In this document: positions 26,763 to 35,751 of the stretch, piece after piece | Position numbering within the stretch: position 1 is the stretch's first letter | Layout of the letters: each line of letters begins with the position of its first letter | Assembly: GCF_903969135.1 (NCBI RefSeq) | Contig: NZ_LR824569.1 | Coordinates: forward strand, 806,001 to 870,000 | Direction: 5' to 3' | Source of the DNA: Chryseobacterium sp. JV274 | GTDB taxonomy: Bacteria; Bacteroidota; Bacteroidia; Flavobacteriales; Weeksellaceae | Length of the DNA stretch: 64,000 nucleotides | Notes under the pieces: model-generated | Told to the model about the DNA's origin: nothing | Seen by the model: the letters and a program-made list of their open reading frames with translations, nothing else | Database searches by the model: none | Translations under genes and position numbers: made by a program

Positions 26763-27722
26763 ATGGATAGAACCAACATTATATCAATTGCAAAAACCAC
26801 TTTAGAAATAGAGATTTCTGAACTCGAAAAATTAAAAAACAGAATAGATGACCAATTTGCGCAGGCAGTAGAGATCATCAACCTGGCAAAAGGAAAGCTT
26901 ATTGTGGTAGGAATTGGAAAATCGGCCCATGTAGGAAATAAAATTGTAGCGACCTTAAACTCAACGGGAACACCTTCACAGTTCTTGCATGCTTCAGAAG
27001 CTATCCATGGAGATCTGGGAGTAATTCAGAAACAAGATGTTGTTTTGTGCATCTCAAATTCCGGAAATTCTCCTGAAATCGCCAACCTGGTTCCTTATTT
27101 AAAAGACTATTCTTCCGCTTTGATCGGGATGACGGGAAATAAAAAGAGTAAACTGGCTGAGTTTTCTGAAGTTATTTTAGATACTCACGTTGACGTTGAA
27201 GCCTGTCCGAATAAACTGGCACCTACCAGCTCTACTACAATTCAGATGGCTTTGGGAGATGCTTTGGCTGTTGCTTTAATGGAGCTGAATGATTTCAAAG
27301 CTAATGATTTCGCCAAATTCCATCCTGGAGGAAGCTTAGGAAAAAACCTGACTTCTAAAGTAGAACAGTTTCTTTCTTCTCAAAAACCTCAGGTTACTGA
27401 AGATTCATCAATAAGAGATGTCATTATCTCAATCAGTGCATCAAGCCACGGAATTACAGTGGTAACTCAATCGGATCAAATCATTGGTGTGATCACAGAC
27501 GGAGATTTGAGAAGGATGCTGATGAAAGAAGAAGATATCAGTAAGGTATCGGCTAAAGATATTATGTCTTCTCATCCAAGAACTATTGAGAAAGATGCGT
27601 TGGCCAAAGAAGCTATGAAAACGCTGAAAGAAAATAATATCGGCCAGCTTATTGTAACGGAAAACGGAAAGTATTTCGGGATTATAGATCTGCATAAACT
27701 GCTGGACGAGGGGATTAATTAG
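26763..27722 (+). CDS. kdsD: D-arabinose-5-phosphate isomerase (KpsF/GutQ family)
   Basis: This 319-residue enzyme converts ribulose-5-phosphate to arabinose-5-phosphate, the first step to Kdo for lipopolysaccharide. The SIS domain covers about 35-170: VGIGKSAHVGNKIVATLNSTGTPSQFLHASEAIHGDLG, VLCISNSGNSPEI, and TSSTTIQMALGDALAVAL. Two CBS domains follow (about 205-319): RDVIISISASSHGITVVTQSDQIIGVITDGDLRR, and AMKTLKENNIGQLIVTENGKYFGIIDLHKLL. The length and order are those of KdsD. It diverges from recQ and precedes tatC by about 135 bases, with a promoter in between. Confidence 0.95.
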   Translation: MDRTNIISIAKTTLEIEISELEKLKNRIDDQFAQAVEIINLAKGKLIVVGIGKSAHVGNKIVATLNSTGTPSQFLHASEAIHGDLGVIQKQDVVLCISNSGNSPEIANLVPYLKDYSSALIGMTGNKKSKLAEFSEVILDTHVDVEACPNKLAPTSSTTIQMALGDALAVALMELNDFKANDFAKFHPGGSLGKNLTSKVEQFLSSQKPQVTEDSSIRDVIISISASSHGITVVTQSDQIIGVITDGDLRRMLMKEEDISKVSAKDIMSSHPRTIEKDALAKEAMKTLKENNIGQLIVTENGKYFGIIDLHKLLDEGIN

Positions 27723-27828
27723 AAAATATAATCCAAAGTTTAGAGATTAATACATGAAAGATGATTTGCAGATCAAGAGTAAAATTTAACTAATAATCTG
27801 CAGACGCTTACTTCTGTCATTTTTTTTA

Positions 27829-27836
27829 TAAATTTG
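27829..27836 (+). promoter_or_regulatory. -7 box of tatC
   Basis: TAAATTTG is a perfect TAnnTTTG match. Transcription would begin near 27843, leaving a leader of only about 14 bases before the GTG start. No good -33 box is seen. Confidence 0.5.
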
Positions 27837-27856
27837 CGCTTTAAAAATTGAATTCT

Positions 27857-28684
27857 GTGAGTGATGGTAAAGACATGTCCTTTCTTGGGCATATAGGAGA
27901 ATTAAGAGGGCATCTGATCCGTTCGATTATTGCTATCATAATTGCGGCTTTTGTGGTTGGCTTTAATATCAACTGGATTATGGACCATATCTTTTTTGGG
28001 CCCACCAGAAATGATTTCCCAACCTTCAGAGTTGTTAATCATTTTTCAAGAATGATTTTAGGAGAAGACAGTATTCATCTTCCAAAAGAGTTTCCCGTTC
28101 GTGTACAGAGATTGTATCAGCAGTTCAATGTAATGATGGCTGTTTCTATTTTTGGAGGAATGGTAGCAGCATTTCCTTATATTGTATGGGAATTATGGCG
28201 TTTTATTGGTCCTGCTTTACATCCGAGAGAGAGAAAAAATTCTATTTATATTATTAATGCGGTATGGATTCTTTTCATGACCGGAGTATTATGTGGTTAT
28301 TTTCTAATCCTTCCGTTTGCGGTTAATTTTGGGGTTATTTTTAAAATTTCAGACATTATCGTTCCGCTTTATGATTTAAGTGATTATACCACCTTATTTT
28401 TACAGGTAGTTTTAGGGATGGGTGTTATTTTTCTTTTCCCGATTCTGATCTATTTCCTTACCAGCATCGGAATTCTGACTCCAACATTTATGAAAACATA
28501 TCGTCGTCACGCTATTGTTTTGATTATGGTAGTTGCTGCAATCATTACTCCGGCAGACGTTTTAAGTATGCTGATGGCTGCATTCCCACTGCTTATTTTG
28601 TATGAATTCAGTATTATGATGTGTACATTCACGTATAAGAAGGTACAGAAAAGCAACGGAAATCTTCCGGCAGTACAGAAATAA
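27857..28684 (+). CDS. tatC: Sec-independent protein translocase TatC
   Basis: This 275-residue six-helix inner-membrane receptor recognises twin-arginine signal peptides. The family motif MSFLGHIGELRGHLIRSI lies at the N-terminus. A large first loop, FAGPxxPxER-type features (PALHPRERKNS), and the GILTPTFMKTYRRHAIVLIMVVAAIITP motif near helix 5/6 are present. I start at GTG 27857, because a TTG at 27848 is too close to the promoter and adds residues outside the family pattern. No tatA/B gene is adjacent; in flavobacteria these are usually elsewhere. A strong terminator follows. Confidence 0.96.
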   Translation: MSDGKDMSFLGHIGELRGHLIRSIIAIIIAAFVVGFNINWIMDHIFFGPTRNDFPTFRVVNHFSRMILGEDSIHLPKEFPVRVQRLYQQFNVMMAVSIFGGMVAAFPYIVWELWRFIGPALHPRERKNSIYIINAVWILFMTGVLCGYFLILPFAVNFGVIFKISDIIVPLYDLSDYTTLFLQVVLGMGVIFLFPILIYFLTSIGILTPTFMKTYRRHAIVLIMVVAAIITPADVLSMLMAAFPLLILYEFSIMMCTFTYKKVQKSNGNLPAVQK

Positions 28685-28710
28685 CCAGTATTTTTTTACT
28701 AATAAAATTC

Positions 28711-28744
28711 TAAGCGCTACTATTCACCCGAATGGTAGCGCTTA
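28711..28744 (+). terminator. terminator of tatC
   Basis: TAAGCGCTACTATTC pairs with GAATGGTAGCGCTTA (one G-U) around a four-base loop. The following T run is short. Confidence 0.75.
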
Positions 28745-28913
28745 TTTTATATAAAAAAATTAACCTTAATTGTATTTATTCTTAATTTAATTTAAAACAA
28801 TGATAAAATTTAATTAATAATATAAAGTTGGGAACAATTAACACCGTATTGCTAATATATTTTTTAATAAAATACACTATCTTTAAAAAAATCAATTACA
28901 ACCAATAAAAAAT

Positions 28914-31874
28914 ATGAAAAGGAAAATTATTTTTGTGTGTGCACTAGCTTTAAGTCTAAGCGGTTTAAAGGCACAACGCTGGGAACCGGTCTCGGAAAAA
29001 ATCACACCGGTAAGAAAAGAAGTTAAGGTAGAATATGCCTATAAGTTTGATCTTTCTGCATTGAGAGAGCAACTGAAGAATACTCCTGAAGCAGGAAAAG
29101 GAGGAAGCCCGGTTATTGTTTCTATTCCAACAGCAGACGGAAGAATTGAAAAATTTTCAGTGTACAGCTCGCCTGTAGTAGAAAAGTCTATGGCAGACAG
29201 ATACGAATTGGGAGCATATTCCGGTATCGGACTGGATAATCCACATAAACAAATCCGGTTCAGTACTGCACCAAACGATTTCCAATCTATGACATTCGAC
29301 TCTAATACTGGGAAATACGAATTTATAGAGCCCATCAACAAAGAAAGGGATGTATTTGGAGTCTTTTTTAAATCTAATAAATCCCAGGAAGATCCTTTTG
29401 AGTGTAAAACTTCTGAGCCTGAGAAGGCAAAGAAAGAAATGAATAAGCTTCTTAAAACAAAAAATGTCTTAAACGGGCTCGGTAATGTTAATAAAAGTAA
29501 TGAACAAAAATACAGAACCTATAGAATCGCAATCTCCGTAAATGGTGAATACACTCAGCTTGCCGGAGGTGTGCCTGCAGCCGCAGCCCGTATTAATGCT
29601 ACAATGAACCGTGTAAATGGTGTTTTTGAAAAAGATTTTGGAATCCATATGATTGTACAGGATCTTCCACAGCTTATATTCGCAGATCCTGCGACGGATC
29701 CTTACTCTAATGTAATAGTAAATCCAAATGGCAGCTACAGTGCTCCCGGCGCATGGAATCTACAACTTCAGCAAACTCTTTCCAATACTGCTGGTGTAGG
29801 TAATAATGCCTATGATATAGGACATTTTTTTGGCCACAGAGGTGGTGGTGGAAGTGCCGGAGATGTAGGAAATGTCTGCAGAAATCCTGCCAGCAACAAT
29901 GATGCTACTTCTAAAGGTGCAGGAATCACGTCACCATCTACTCCGGATCAGCCTTTCGGAGATAATTATGATATAGATTTTGTAGCTCATGAAATCGGTC
30001 ACCAGTTCGGTGCAGCACACACAATGTCTATTGCTTTGCACGGTGCCCACATGGAGCCGGGATCGGGATCTACTATTATGGGATACGCCGGTATTACCAA
30101 CTATAATGTTCAGATGCATTCTGATGCTTATTTTCATACCAAAAATATTGAAGAAGTAGGAGCATATGTGAATGCTCAGGATTGTGGTATTATTACAGCA
30201 GTAGCCAATACACCTCCTTCTATACAGCCATTGGCTAATAAAATGATCCCTAAAGGAACTGCTTTTGTACTGACAGCTTCTGCTGCAGATACACAAAATG
30301 ATCCAATGACTTACACATGGGAACAATATGATCTGGCTACTTCTACTTTTGGACCAGTAAGTGCAACCAGAAATAATGGTGCGAACTTCAGATCTCTAAT
30401 GCCTACAAACTCCCCTACCCGTTATTTCCCTAAATTGGCAAATGTTCTTAATGGCACTCTTACCAGTGCTGTAGATTGGGAAACAGTATCCAACATACCA
30501 AGAACTATGAATTTCAAGGTAACGGTGAGAGATAATAATCCGGATGCTGCACAACAACAGACCCAAAGCAGCCTGATGAAAGTGGATATAGGCAATGAAG
30601 GTCCATTTAAAGTAACTTCAACTACGGTTTACAATAATACACCTGGAGCTGTTGCCTGGGATGTAGTGAACACTAATAATGCACCGTATAATGTACAGAA
30701 TGTTAAATTAGACTATACTACAGACAATGGAACTACATGGACGGTTATTACTCCTTCCACACCTAATGATGGAGCTGAGCCGTTTTCGTTCTCTTCTTTG
30801 GCAACAGGTGCCAGCGTAAAGATAAGAGTAAGCGCCATTGATAATGTATTCTACGCGGTTGGGAATGCCACAGTTTCTGCATCTGCAAGTGCCTGTGCAA
30901 CATCTGCTCCGGTGGGGATTACGGTAACAGGCATTACAAGAACCTCAGCATCCGTAAACTGGACAGCCTTAGTAGGAGCAACTTATTCTGTAATGTACAG
31001 AAAAGTAGGAACGGCAACATGGACTACTGTTCCTGTTTCAACAAACTCTTATAACATTTCAGGTCTTACAGAAGCAACTCAATATGAAGTACAGATAGCC
31101 AATGTTTGCGGATCTTCTGTTGGCTCTTATTCTGCATCAACGAATTTCACAACGACTTCATTTGCTAAATGTTCCATAACCGGAACAAATGCAGCTGATG
31201 AATATATTTCCAATGTGACGGTAACTCCTTCGGGAATGCCTCCTGTTTCAAATAGCAGTAATAATACACCGTATACAGACTACACTACGGATCCTACAAA
31301 ACTAATCACCCTGATGTCCGGATCTTCAGGTAACAATGTAAGTATTACCAAAGCATGGACAGGTTCACAATATAATGACGGGGTAACAGCGTGGATAGAC
31401 TTCAACAAAGACGGAGTATTCTCTTCATCTGAAATAATCTACACCAGCGCACCTAGTATAGCAACTCCTGTTTCAGGAACATTCTCAGTACCTGCAGATG
31501 CTTATACCGGAGGAAATGTGATCATGAGAGTTGTATTGGGATATGAAAGCCAGCCAAACAGCGGATGCAGCAACCAGCAATATGGTGAAGTAGAGGATTA
31601 TCCGGTACTTATCCAGCAGCAGCTTTCTACCAATGAGACAGTAAAAGATAAGAGTTCAATTCAGATCTACCCTAACCCGGCAAGTGATGTATTAAATGTA
31701 ACTCAGATTTCATCTAAAGCTCAGTTTATCATTACTAATATGGCAGGTCAAAAAGTAATGAGCGGCCATATTAATGATAATAAAATCCAGGTTTCAAAAT
31801 TAAGTACTGGAGCTTATATTATTTCAATTGAAGATAAGGGTACCACTACAAACCTGAAATTCATCAAAAAATAA
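28914..31874 (+). CDS. T9SS-secreted reprolysin-like zinc metalloprotease
   Basis: This 986-residue extracellular protease has a signal peptide (residues 1-20), a propeptide-like region to about 200, and a metzincin catalytic domain. The zinc motif VAHEIGHQFGAAHT (H359, E360, H363, H369) is followed by the Met-turn region IMGYAGI. A PKD/Ig-like domain comes next (about 440-560), then an FN3-like domain (SASVNWTALVGATYSVMYRK). A GEVEDY domain follows (YGEVEDYPVLI), then a type-A T9SS sorting domain: IQIYPNPASDVLNV ... STGAYIISIEDKG. It degrades extracellular protein or acts on host or prey proteins. It is the first of three consecutive exported metalloprotease genes. Confidence 0.95.
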   Translation: MKRKIIFVCALALSLSGLKAQRWEPVSEKITPVRKEVKVEYAYKFDLSALREQLKNTPEAGKGGSPVIVSIPTADGRIEKFSVYSSPVVEKSMADRYELGAYSGIGLDNPHKQIRFSTAPNDFQSMTFDSNTGKYEFIEPINKERDVFGVFFKSNKSQEDPFECKTSEPEKAKKEMNKLLKTKNVLNGLGNVNKSNEQKYRTYRIAISVNGEYTQLAGGVPAAAARINATMNRVNGVFEKDFGIHMIVQDLPQLIFADPATDPYSNVIVNPNGSYSAPGAWNLQLQQTLSNTAGVGNNAYDIGHFFGHRGGGGSAGDVGNVCRNPASNNDATSKGAGITSPSTPDQPFGDNYDIDFVAHEIGHQFGAAHTMSIALHGAHMEPGSGSTIMGYAGITNYNVQMHSDAYFHTKNIEEVGAYVNAQDCGIITAVANTPPSIQPLANKMIPKGTAFVLTASAADTQNDPMTYTWEQYDLATSTFGPVSATRNNGANFRSLMPTNSPTRYFPKLANVLNGTLTSAVDWETVSNIPRTMNFKVTVRDNNPDAAQQQTQSSLMKVDIGNEGPFKVTSTTVYNNTPGAVAWDVVNTNNAPYNVQNVKLDYTTDNGTTWTVITPSTPNDGAEPFSFSSLATGASVKIRVSAIDNVFYAVGNATVSASASACATSAPVGITVTGITRTSASVNWTALVGATYSVMYRKVGTATWTTVPVSTNSYNISGLTEATQYEVQIANVCGSSVGSYSASTNFTTTSFAKCSITGTNAADEYISNVTVTPSGMPPVSNSSNNTPYTDYTTDPTKLITLMSGSSGNNVSITKAWTGSQYNDGVTAWIDFNKDGVFSSSEIIYTSAPSIATPVSGTFSVPADAYTGGNVIMRVVLGYESQPNSGCSNQQYGEVEDYPVLIQQQLSTNETVKDKSSIQIYPNPASDVLNVTQISSKAQFIITNMAGQKVMSGHINDNKIQVSKLSTGAYIISIEDKGTTTNLKFIKK

Positions 31875-31893
31875 AACCTAACAATTTTTTACT

Positions 31894-31918
31894 GCCCGGC
31901 ATTGACCGGGCTTTTTTT
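31894..31918 (+). terminator. terminator of the reprolysin-like gene
   Basis: GCCCGG pairs with CCGGGC around a six-base loop and is followed by seven T residues. Confidence 0.9.
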
Positions 31919-31978
31919 ATGCTTTTTCAAAATCTACATTTTATTGTATTTCCGGTATGTGCTATTAATTTAATTTTA

Positions 31979-31986
31979 TACTTTTG
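31979..31986 (+). promoter_or_regulatory. -7 box of the M1 peptidase gene
   Basis: TACTTTTG matches TAnnTTTG exactly, with TATG (three of four) 19 bases upstream. The start codon follows after 24 bases. Confidence 0.5.
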
Positions 31987-32010
31987 AAAAGATTATTAAT
32001 AAAAGTTTAA

Positions 32011-33642
32011 ATGAAAAAGTTGTCATATACACTCTTATTTGCATCAGGACTGGTTTTCGGGCAGTTCTTTGAAAAGGGTAAGGTTTTCACCAAACAGGAT
32101 ACTTTAAAAGGCTCCAATACTGAGTTCAGAAATTTTTGGGATGTCAAAAAATATGATCTTTCCGTAGAACCGGATTTTGAGCAGAGAAGTATTAAAGGAA
32201 ATAATATAATCAGCTTTGAGATTATAAAAGATATTACCAACCCTGTTTTCCAGATTGATCTTCAACAGCCTATGAAAGCTGATAAAGTGGAAGGAAATTT
32301 CCCTATTGAAAATTACAAGCAGGACGGGGATTTCATTTTGGTTACAGCGAATAAAAAATTCAAAAAAGGCGAAAAATATACTATCAATGTTATCTATTCC
32401 GGAAAACCTACCATTGCTAAAAACGCGCCATGGGACGGAGGCTGGGTTTTTACTAAGGATGAAAAAGGAAATCCATGGATGACTGCTGCTGATGAGGGAA
32501 TAGGAGCTTCCATATGGCTTCCTACCAAAGATATCTGGAGCGATGAACCTGATAACGGAGTCATTATGAAAATTGTAACTCCTAATGATCTGGTAGGTGT
32601 AGGTAACGGCAGACTAACTGATAAAAAAACAACCGGCAGTAAAACTACTTATACCTGGGAAGTTAAAAACCCTATCAACGCCTACTCCATTATCCCGAGT
32701 ATAGGAAAATATGTAAATTTTAAAGATGTATTTGAGGGTGAAAAAGGAAAACTGGACCTGGATTATTGGGTCCTTGACTATAATCTAGACAAGGCAAAAA
32801 AACAATTTCAACAGGTAAAACCTATGCTCTCAGCGTTTGAATACTGGTTTGGTCCGTATCCGTTTTATGAAGATTCATACAAACTTGTAGAATCTCCTCA
32901 TCTTGGTATGGAACATCAGAGTAATGTAGCCTATGGAAACAAATATCAGAACGGCTATCTTGGAAGAGATCTTTCAGGGACAGGAGTTGGATTAAAATGG
33001 GATTTCATTATTATTCATGAAAGCGGCCATGAATGGTTCGCCAATAATATTACAGCAAAAGACCAGGCTGATATGTGGATCCATGAAAGTTTCACCAATT
33101 ATTCCGAGACTCTTTTCACGGAAAAATATATGGACAAAAAATCTTCTGAAATCTATGTTCAGGGGATAAGGAAATTGATAGATAATGATGTTCCTATTAT
33201 TGGTCAGTACGGCGTAAGAAATGAAGGCAGCGGAGATATGTATCCAAAAGGAGCCAACATGATTCATACGATAAGACAGGTAATTAACAATGATGAAAAG
33301 TTCAGACAGATTCTGAGAGGACTGAATAAAGATTTTTATCATCAGACTGTTACCACCCAGCAGATTGAAAATTATATTTCATCAAAATCCGGCATTGATT
33401 TCTCAACTGTTTTTGATCAGTACCTGAGAACGATAAAAATACCAACTTTTGAGTACACTCAAAATGGTGATACTCTAAAGTTCCGTTATACAGATGTGGT
33501 AAAAAACCTGAAATTACCTATAATCATCAACGGTGATCAGACTATAAATCCTACGGAAGAATGGCAGACCGTAAAGCTTAAAAAGAATGATCCGGTTGAA
33601 TTAAACCCCAACTATTATATCAATTATTACAATAATAAATAA
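32011..33642 (+). CDS. M1-family metallopeptidase
   Basis: This 543-residue zinc aminopeptidase-like protein has a signal peptide (residues 1-14; GLVFG-Q), so it works in the periplasm. The zinc site is HESGHEWFANN (H336, E337, H340) with the third ligand E359 in WIHESFTNY. The substrate-binding GxMEx motif is HLGMEHQSN, one residue off the classical GAMEN. It lacks the C-terminal helical ERAP-like domain of the larger M1 enzymes, as is usual for this compact Bacteroidota subgroup. A promoter and a terminator bracket it. It may trim peptides made by neighbouring proteases. Confidence 0.94.
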   Translation: MKKLSYTLLFASGLVFGQFFEKGKVFTKQDTLKGSNTEFRNFWDVKKYDLSVEPDFEQRSIKGNNIISFEIIKDITNPVFQIDLQQPMKADKVEGNFPIENYKQDGDFILVTANKKFKKGEKYTINVIYSGKPTIAKNAPWDGGWVFTKDEKGNPWMTAADEGIGASIWLPTKDIWSDEPDNGVIMKIVTPNDLVGVGNGRLTDKKTTGSKTTYTWEVKNPINAYSIIPSIGKYVNFKDVFEGEKGKLDLDYWVLDYNLDKAKKQFQQVKPMLSAFEYWFGPYPFYEDSYKLVESPHLGMEHQSNVAYGNKYQNGYLGRDLSGTGVGLKWDFIIIHESGHEWFANNITAKDQADMWIHESFTNYSETLFTEKYMDKKSSEIYVQGIRKLIDNDVPIIGQYGVRNEGSGDMYPKGANMIHTIRQVINNDEKFRQILRGLNKDFYHQTVTTQQIENYISSKSGIDFSTVFDQYLRTIKIPTFEYTQNGDTLKFRYTDVVKNLKLPIIINGDQTINPTEEWQTVKLKKNDPVELNPNYYINYYNNK

Positions 33643-33646
33643 AAGA

Positions 33647-33682
33647 AAAAGGCAGATTTGCAGACCAGCAGATTTGCCTTTT
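33647..33682 (+). terminator. terminator of the M1 gene
   Basis: A 15-base stem beginning AAAAGGCAG pairs with a strand ending GCCTTTT, with two G-U pairs and a six-base loop. It lies just after the M1 stop codon. Confidence 0.7.
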
Positions 33683-33774
33683 CGCTTTTACATTGAAATT
33701 TTAAGAAAAGTTTAATACTTCTTCCGTAACAAAATGATAAAAAGAACAACTATTTAACTATTAATGTAAACCTA

Positions 33775-35631
33775 ATGAGAAAAACAGTACTTAGTCTCGG
33801 TATTTTTGCTTCTTTTTTAGCAAATGCTCAGTCTATAAAAACAACCATTGATCTAGTCAATGTAAAAGATGATAAAGTAGCCGTTACCATGGAGTTTCCG
33901 AAAATGAAATCAGGAGATGTTAAATTTCATTTCCCTAAAACGGTTCCGGGTACTTATTCTGTAGACGATTACGGAAGATTCATCGAAGGGATCAAATTTT
34001 ACGATAATAAAGGAAAAGAACTTACTTTCACTAAAGTAAATGATAATACCTATTCATTGAAAAATGCGCAGGGTCTTTCCAAAATTTCTTATCTTGTGAA
34101 TGACAGTTTTGATGATGAATTAGATGCATCAAAGCATAAAGCGGTATTTTCTCCGTCAGGAACAGATATTGAGGCAGGTAAAGTATATATGATCAATACC
34201 CACGGATTTATAGGATATATTGATAATATGCAGGATGTTCCTTATCAGCTGATCGTTCAGAAACCAACAGATTTCTACGGAACAACAGCATTGGTAGACC
34301 AGGACAAATCTGATGCTACAGATACCTATACCCTTGCGAACTATGCTAAGGTAACAGATTCTCCACTTATGTATACAAAACCGGATTATATTACCTTCAA
34401 TGCAGGAGGAATGGATCTGGTGCTGGGAGTATATTCTCCAACAGGAAAATACAAAGCTGCTGATTTCAAAGAGAATCTGGAAAAAATGGTGGTTGCTCAG
34501 AAAAAATTCCTGGGTGATATGAATACCAATAAAAAGTATGCAATCATGCTTTATCTTTCCGGAGGTGACGGACCTAAAGTAAAAGGTTTCGGAGCACTGG
34601 AACACCATGAATCTACAAGTGTGGTTCTTCCTGAAGGAATGCCGAAAGATGCTATCGACAATACCATTACAGATGTGGTTTCTCACGAGTTTTTCCATAC
34701 AGTAAATCCTCTGAAGACGCATTCTGAAGAGATTCACTATTTCGATTATGCAGATCCGAAGATGTCTCAGCACTTATGGATGTACGAAGGTGGAACAGAA
34801 TATTTTGCCAACCTGTTTCAGATTCAGGAGGGTCTTATCAATAAAGATCAGTTCCTTCAAAGAATTGGTGAGAAGATTGCCAACTCCAAGAGTTACGATG
34901 ATACGATGCCGTTTACGGTAATGAGTAAAAATGTATTGGTTGAACCTTACAAGGATCAGTACAGAAATGTTTATGAAAAAGGAGCTCTTCTTGCAATGTG
35001 TCTAGATATTGAGCTTAGAAAACTTTCCAACGGACAGATGGGATATCGTGATATGATCAGAAAACTGTCTCAAAGATTTGGAGAAAACAAACCTTTCAAA
35101 GATGATAAACTGATTGACGAGCTGGTAACGGTAACCGGATATCCTCAGGTAAAAGATTTCTACAATAAATATATTGCAGGAAACCAGCCCACTCCTTATG
35201 CAGAATATCTGAAAATGGTAGGTATAGACATTCAAAAGCAGGAAAGCCATCCTCTTTTCTGGTTTATCAAAGACCCGAACCAGACAGGTTTTGATGAAAA
35301 GAACAATGCTTTTGCTTTTGATGAAAACTCTGCTTTGTCTCCTTTTGCAAAAAGTATCGGATTTAAAATTACAGACCAGGTACTTGCTTTAGATGGAAAA
35401 ACGGTAGACATCAAAAAAGTACAGGACTTTATTGGCTATACCAGAACCATCAAAGACGGGCAGGACGTTACAGTAACGATTCTAAGAGATAATGCCGGTA
35501 AGAAAGAGAAAATGACGTTGAAAGGAAAGGCTATTCTGGATAAGATGACAATGGAAACTCCTACCTTCAAGGCGAATCCAACTCCGGAAGAACTGAAATT
35601 ACAAACACAGTGGCTCACTGGTAAAAAATAA
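33775..35631 (+). CDS. M61-family peptidase with PDZ domain
   Basis: This 618-residue exported metallopeptidase is of the glycyl-aminopeptidase (M61) family. A signal peptide (1-18) is followed by an N-terminal beta domain (FPKTVPGTYSVDDYGRFIEG). The zinc motif is SHEFFHTVNPL (H304, E305, H308), with the third ligand in WMYEGGTEYFAN (E338 or E342). A C-terminal PDZ-like domain (about 525-590; GFKITDQVLALDGKTVDIKKVQDFIGYTRTIKDGQDVTVTILRD) probably binds substrate C-termini. The family cleaves N-terminal glycine or alanine. The adjacent M1 gene has its own terminator, so cotranscription is limited. Confidence 0.94.
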   Translation: MRKTVLSLGIFASFLANAQSIKTTIDLVNVKDDKVAVTMEFPKMKSGDVKFHFPKTVPGTYSVDDYGRFIEGIKFYDNKGKELTFTKVNDNTYSLKNAQGLSKISYLVNDSFDDELDASKHKAVFSPSGTDIEAGKVYMINTHGFIGYIDNMQDVPYQLIVQKPTDFYGTTALVDQDKSDATDTYTLANYAKVTDSPLMYTKPDYITFNAGGMDLVLGVYSPTGKYKAADFKENLEKMVVAQKKFLGDMNTNKKYAIMLYLSGGDGPKVKGFGALEHHESTSVVLPEGMPKDAIDNTITDVVSHEFFHTVNPLKTHSEEIHYFDYADPKMSQHLWMYEGGTEYFANLFQIQEGLINKDQFLQRIGEKIANSKSYDDTMPFTVMSKNVLVEPYKDQYRNVYEKGALLAMCLDIELRKLSNGQMGYRDMIRKLSQRFGENKPFKDDKLIDELVTVTGYPQVKDFYNKYIAGNQPTPYAEYLKMVGIDIQKQESHPLFWFIKDPNQTGFDEKNNAFAFDENSALSPFAKSIGFKITDQVLALDGKTVDIKKVQDFIGYTRTIKDGQDVTVTILRDNAGKKEKMTLKGKAILDKMTMETPTFKANPTPEELKLQTQWLTGKK

Positions 35632-35635
35632 TAAG

Positions 35636-35662
35636 AAAAGCGGGGAAATTTTCCCCGCTTTT
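35636..35662 (+). terminator. terminator of the M61 gene
   Basis: AAAAGCGGGGAAA pairs with TTTCCCCGCTTTT and is followed by a T run. It could also serve the opposite strand. Confidence 0.9.
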
Positions 35663-35751
35663 TATTTTTAAATCTGAATAAATAAGATCTTGTATTTTTT
35701 TATTCAACCCTTATTGGTTTATATTTTTAAGATTATTTTCTGTAACAACCT

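Noticed and set aside
27848..27856. A TTG start for tatC at 27848
   Set aside because: It is too near the promoter and adds residues outside the TatC family pattern; GTG at 27857 is preferred.
34156..34773. A 205-codon minus-strand frame inside the M61 gene
   Set aside because: It lies wholly within a gene with an intact zinc motif and family-length product; codons opposite a coding strand often stay open in this composition.
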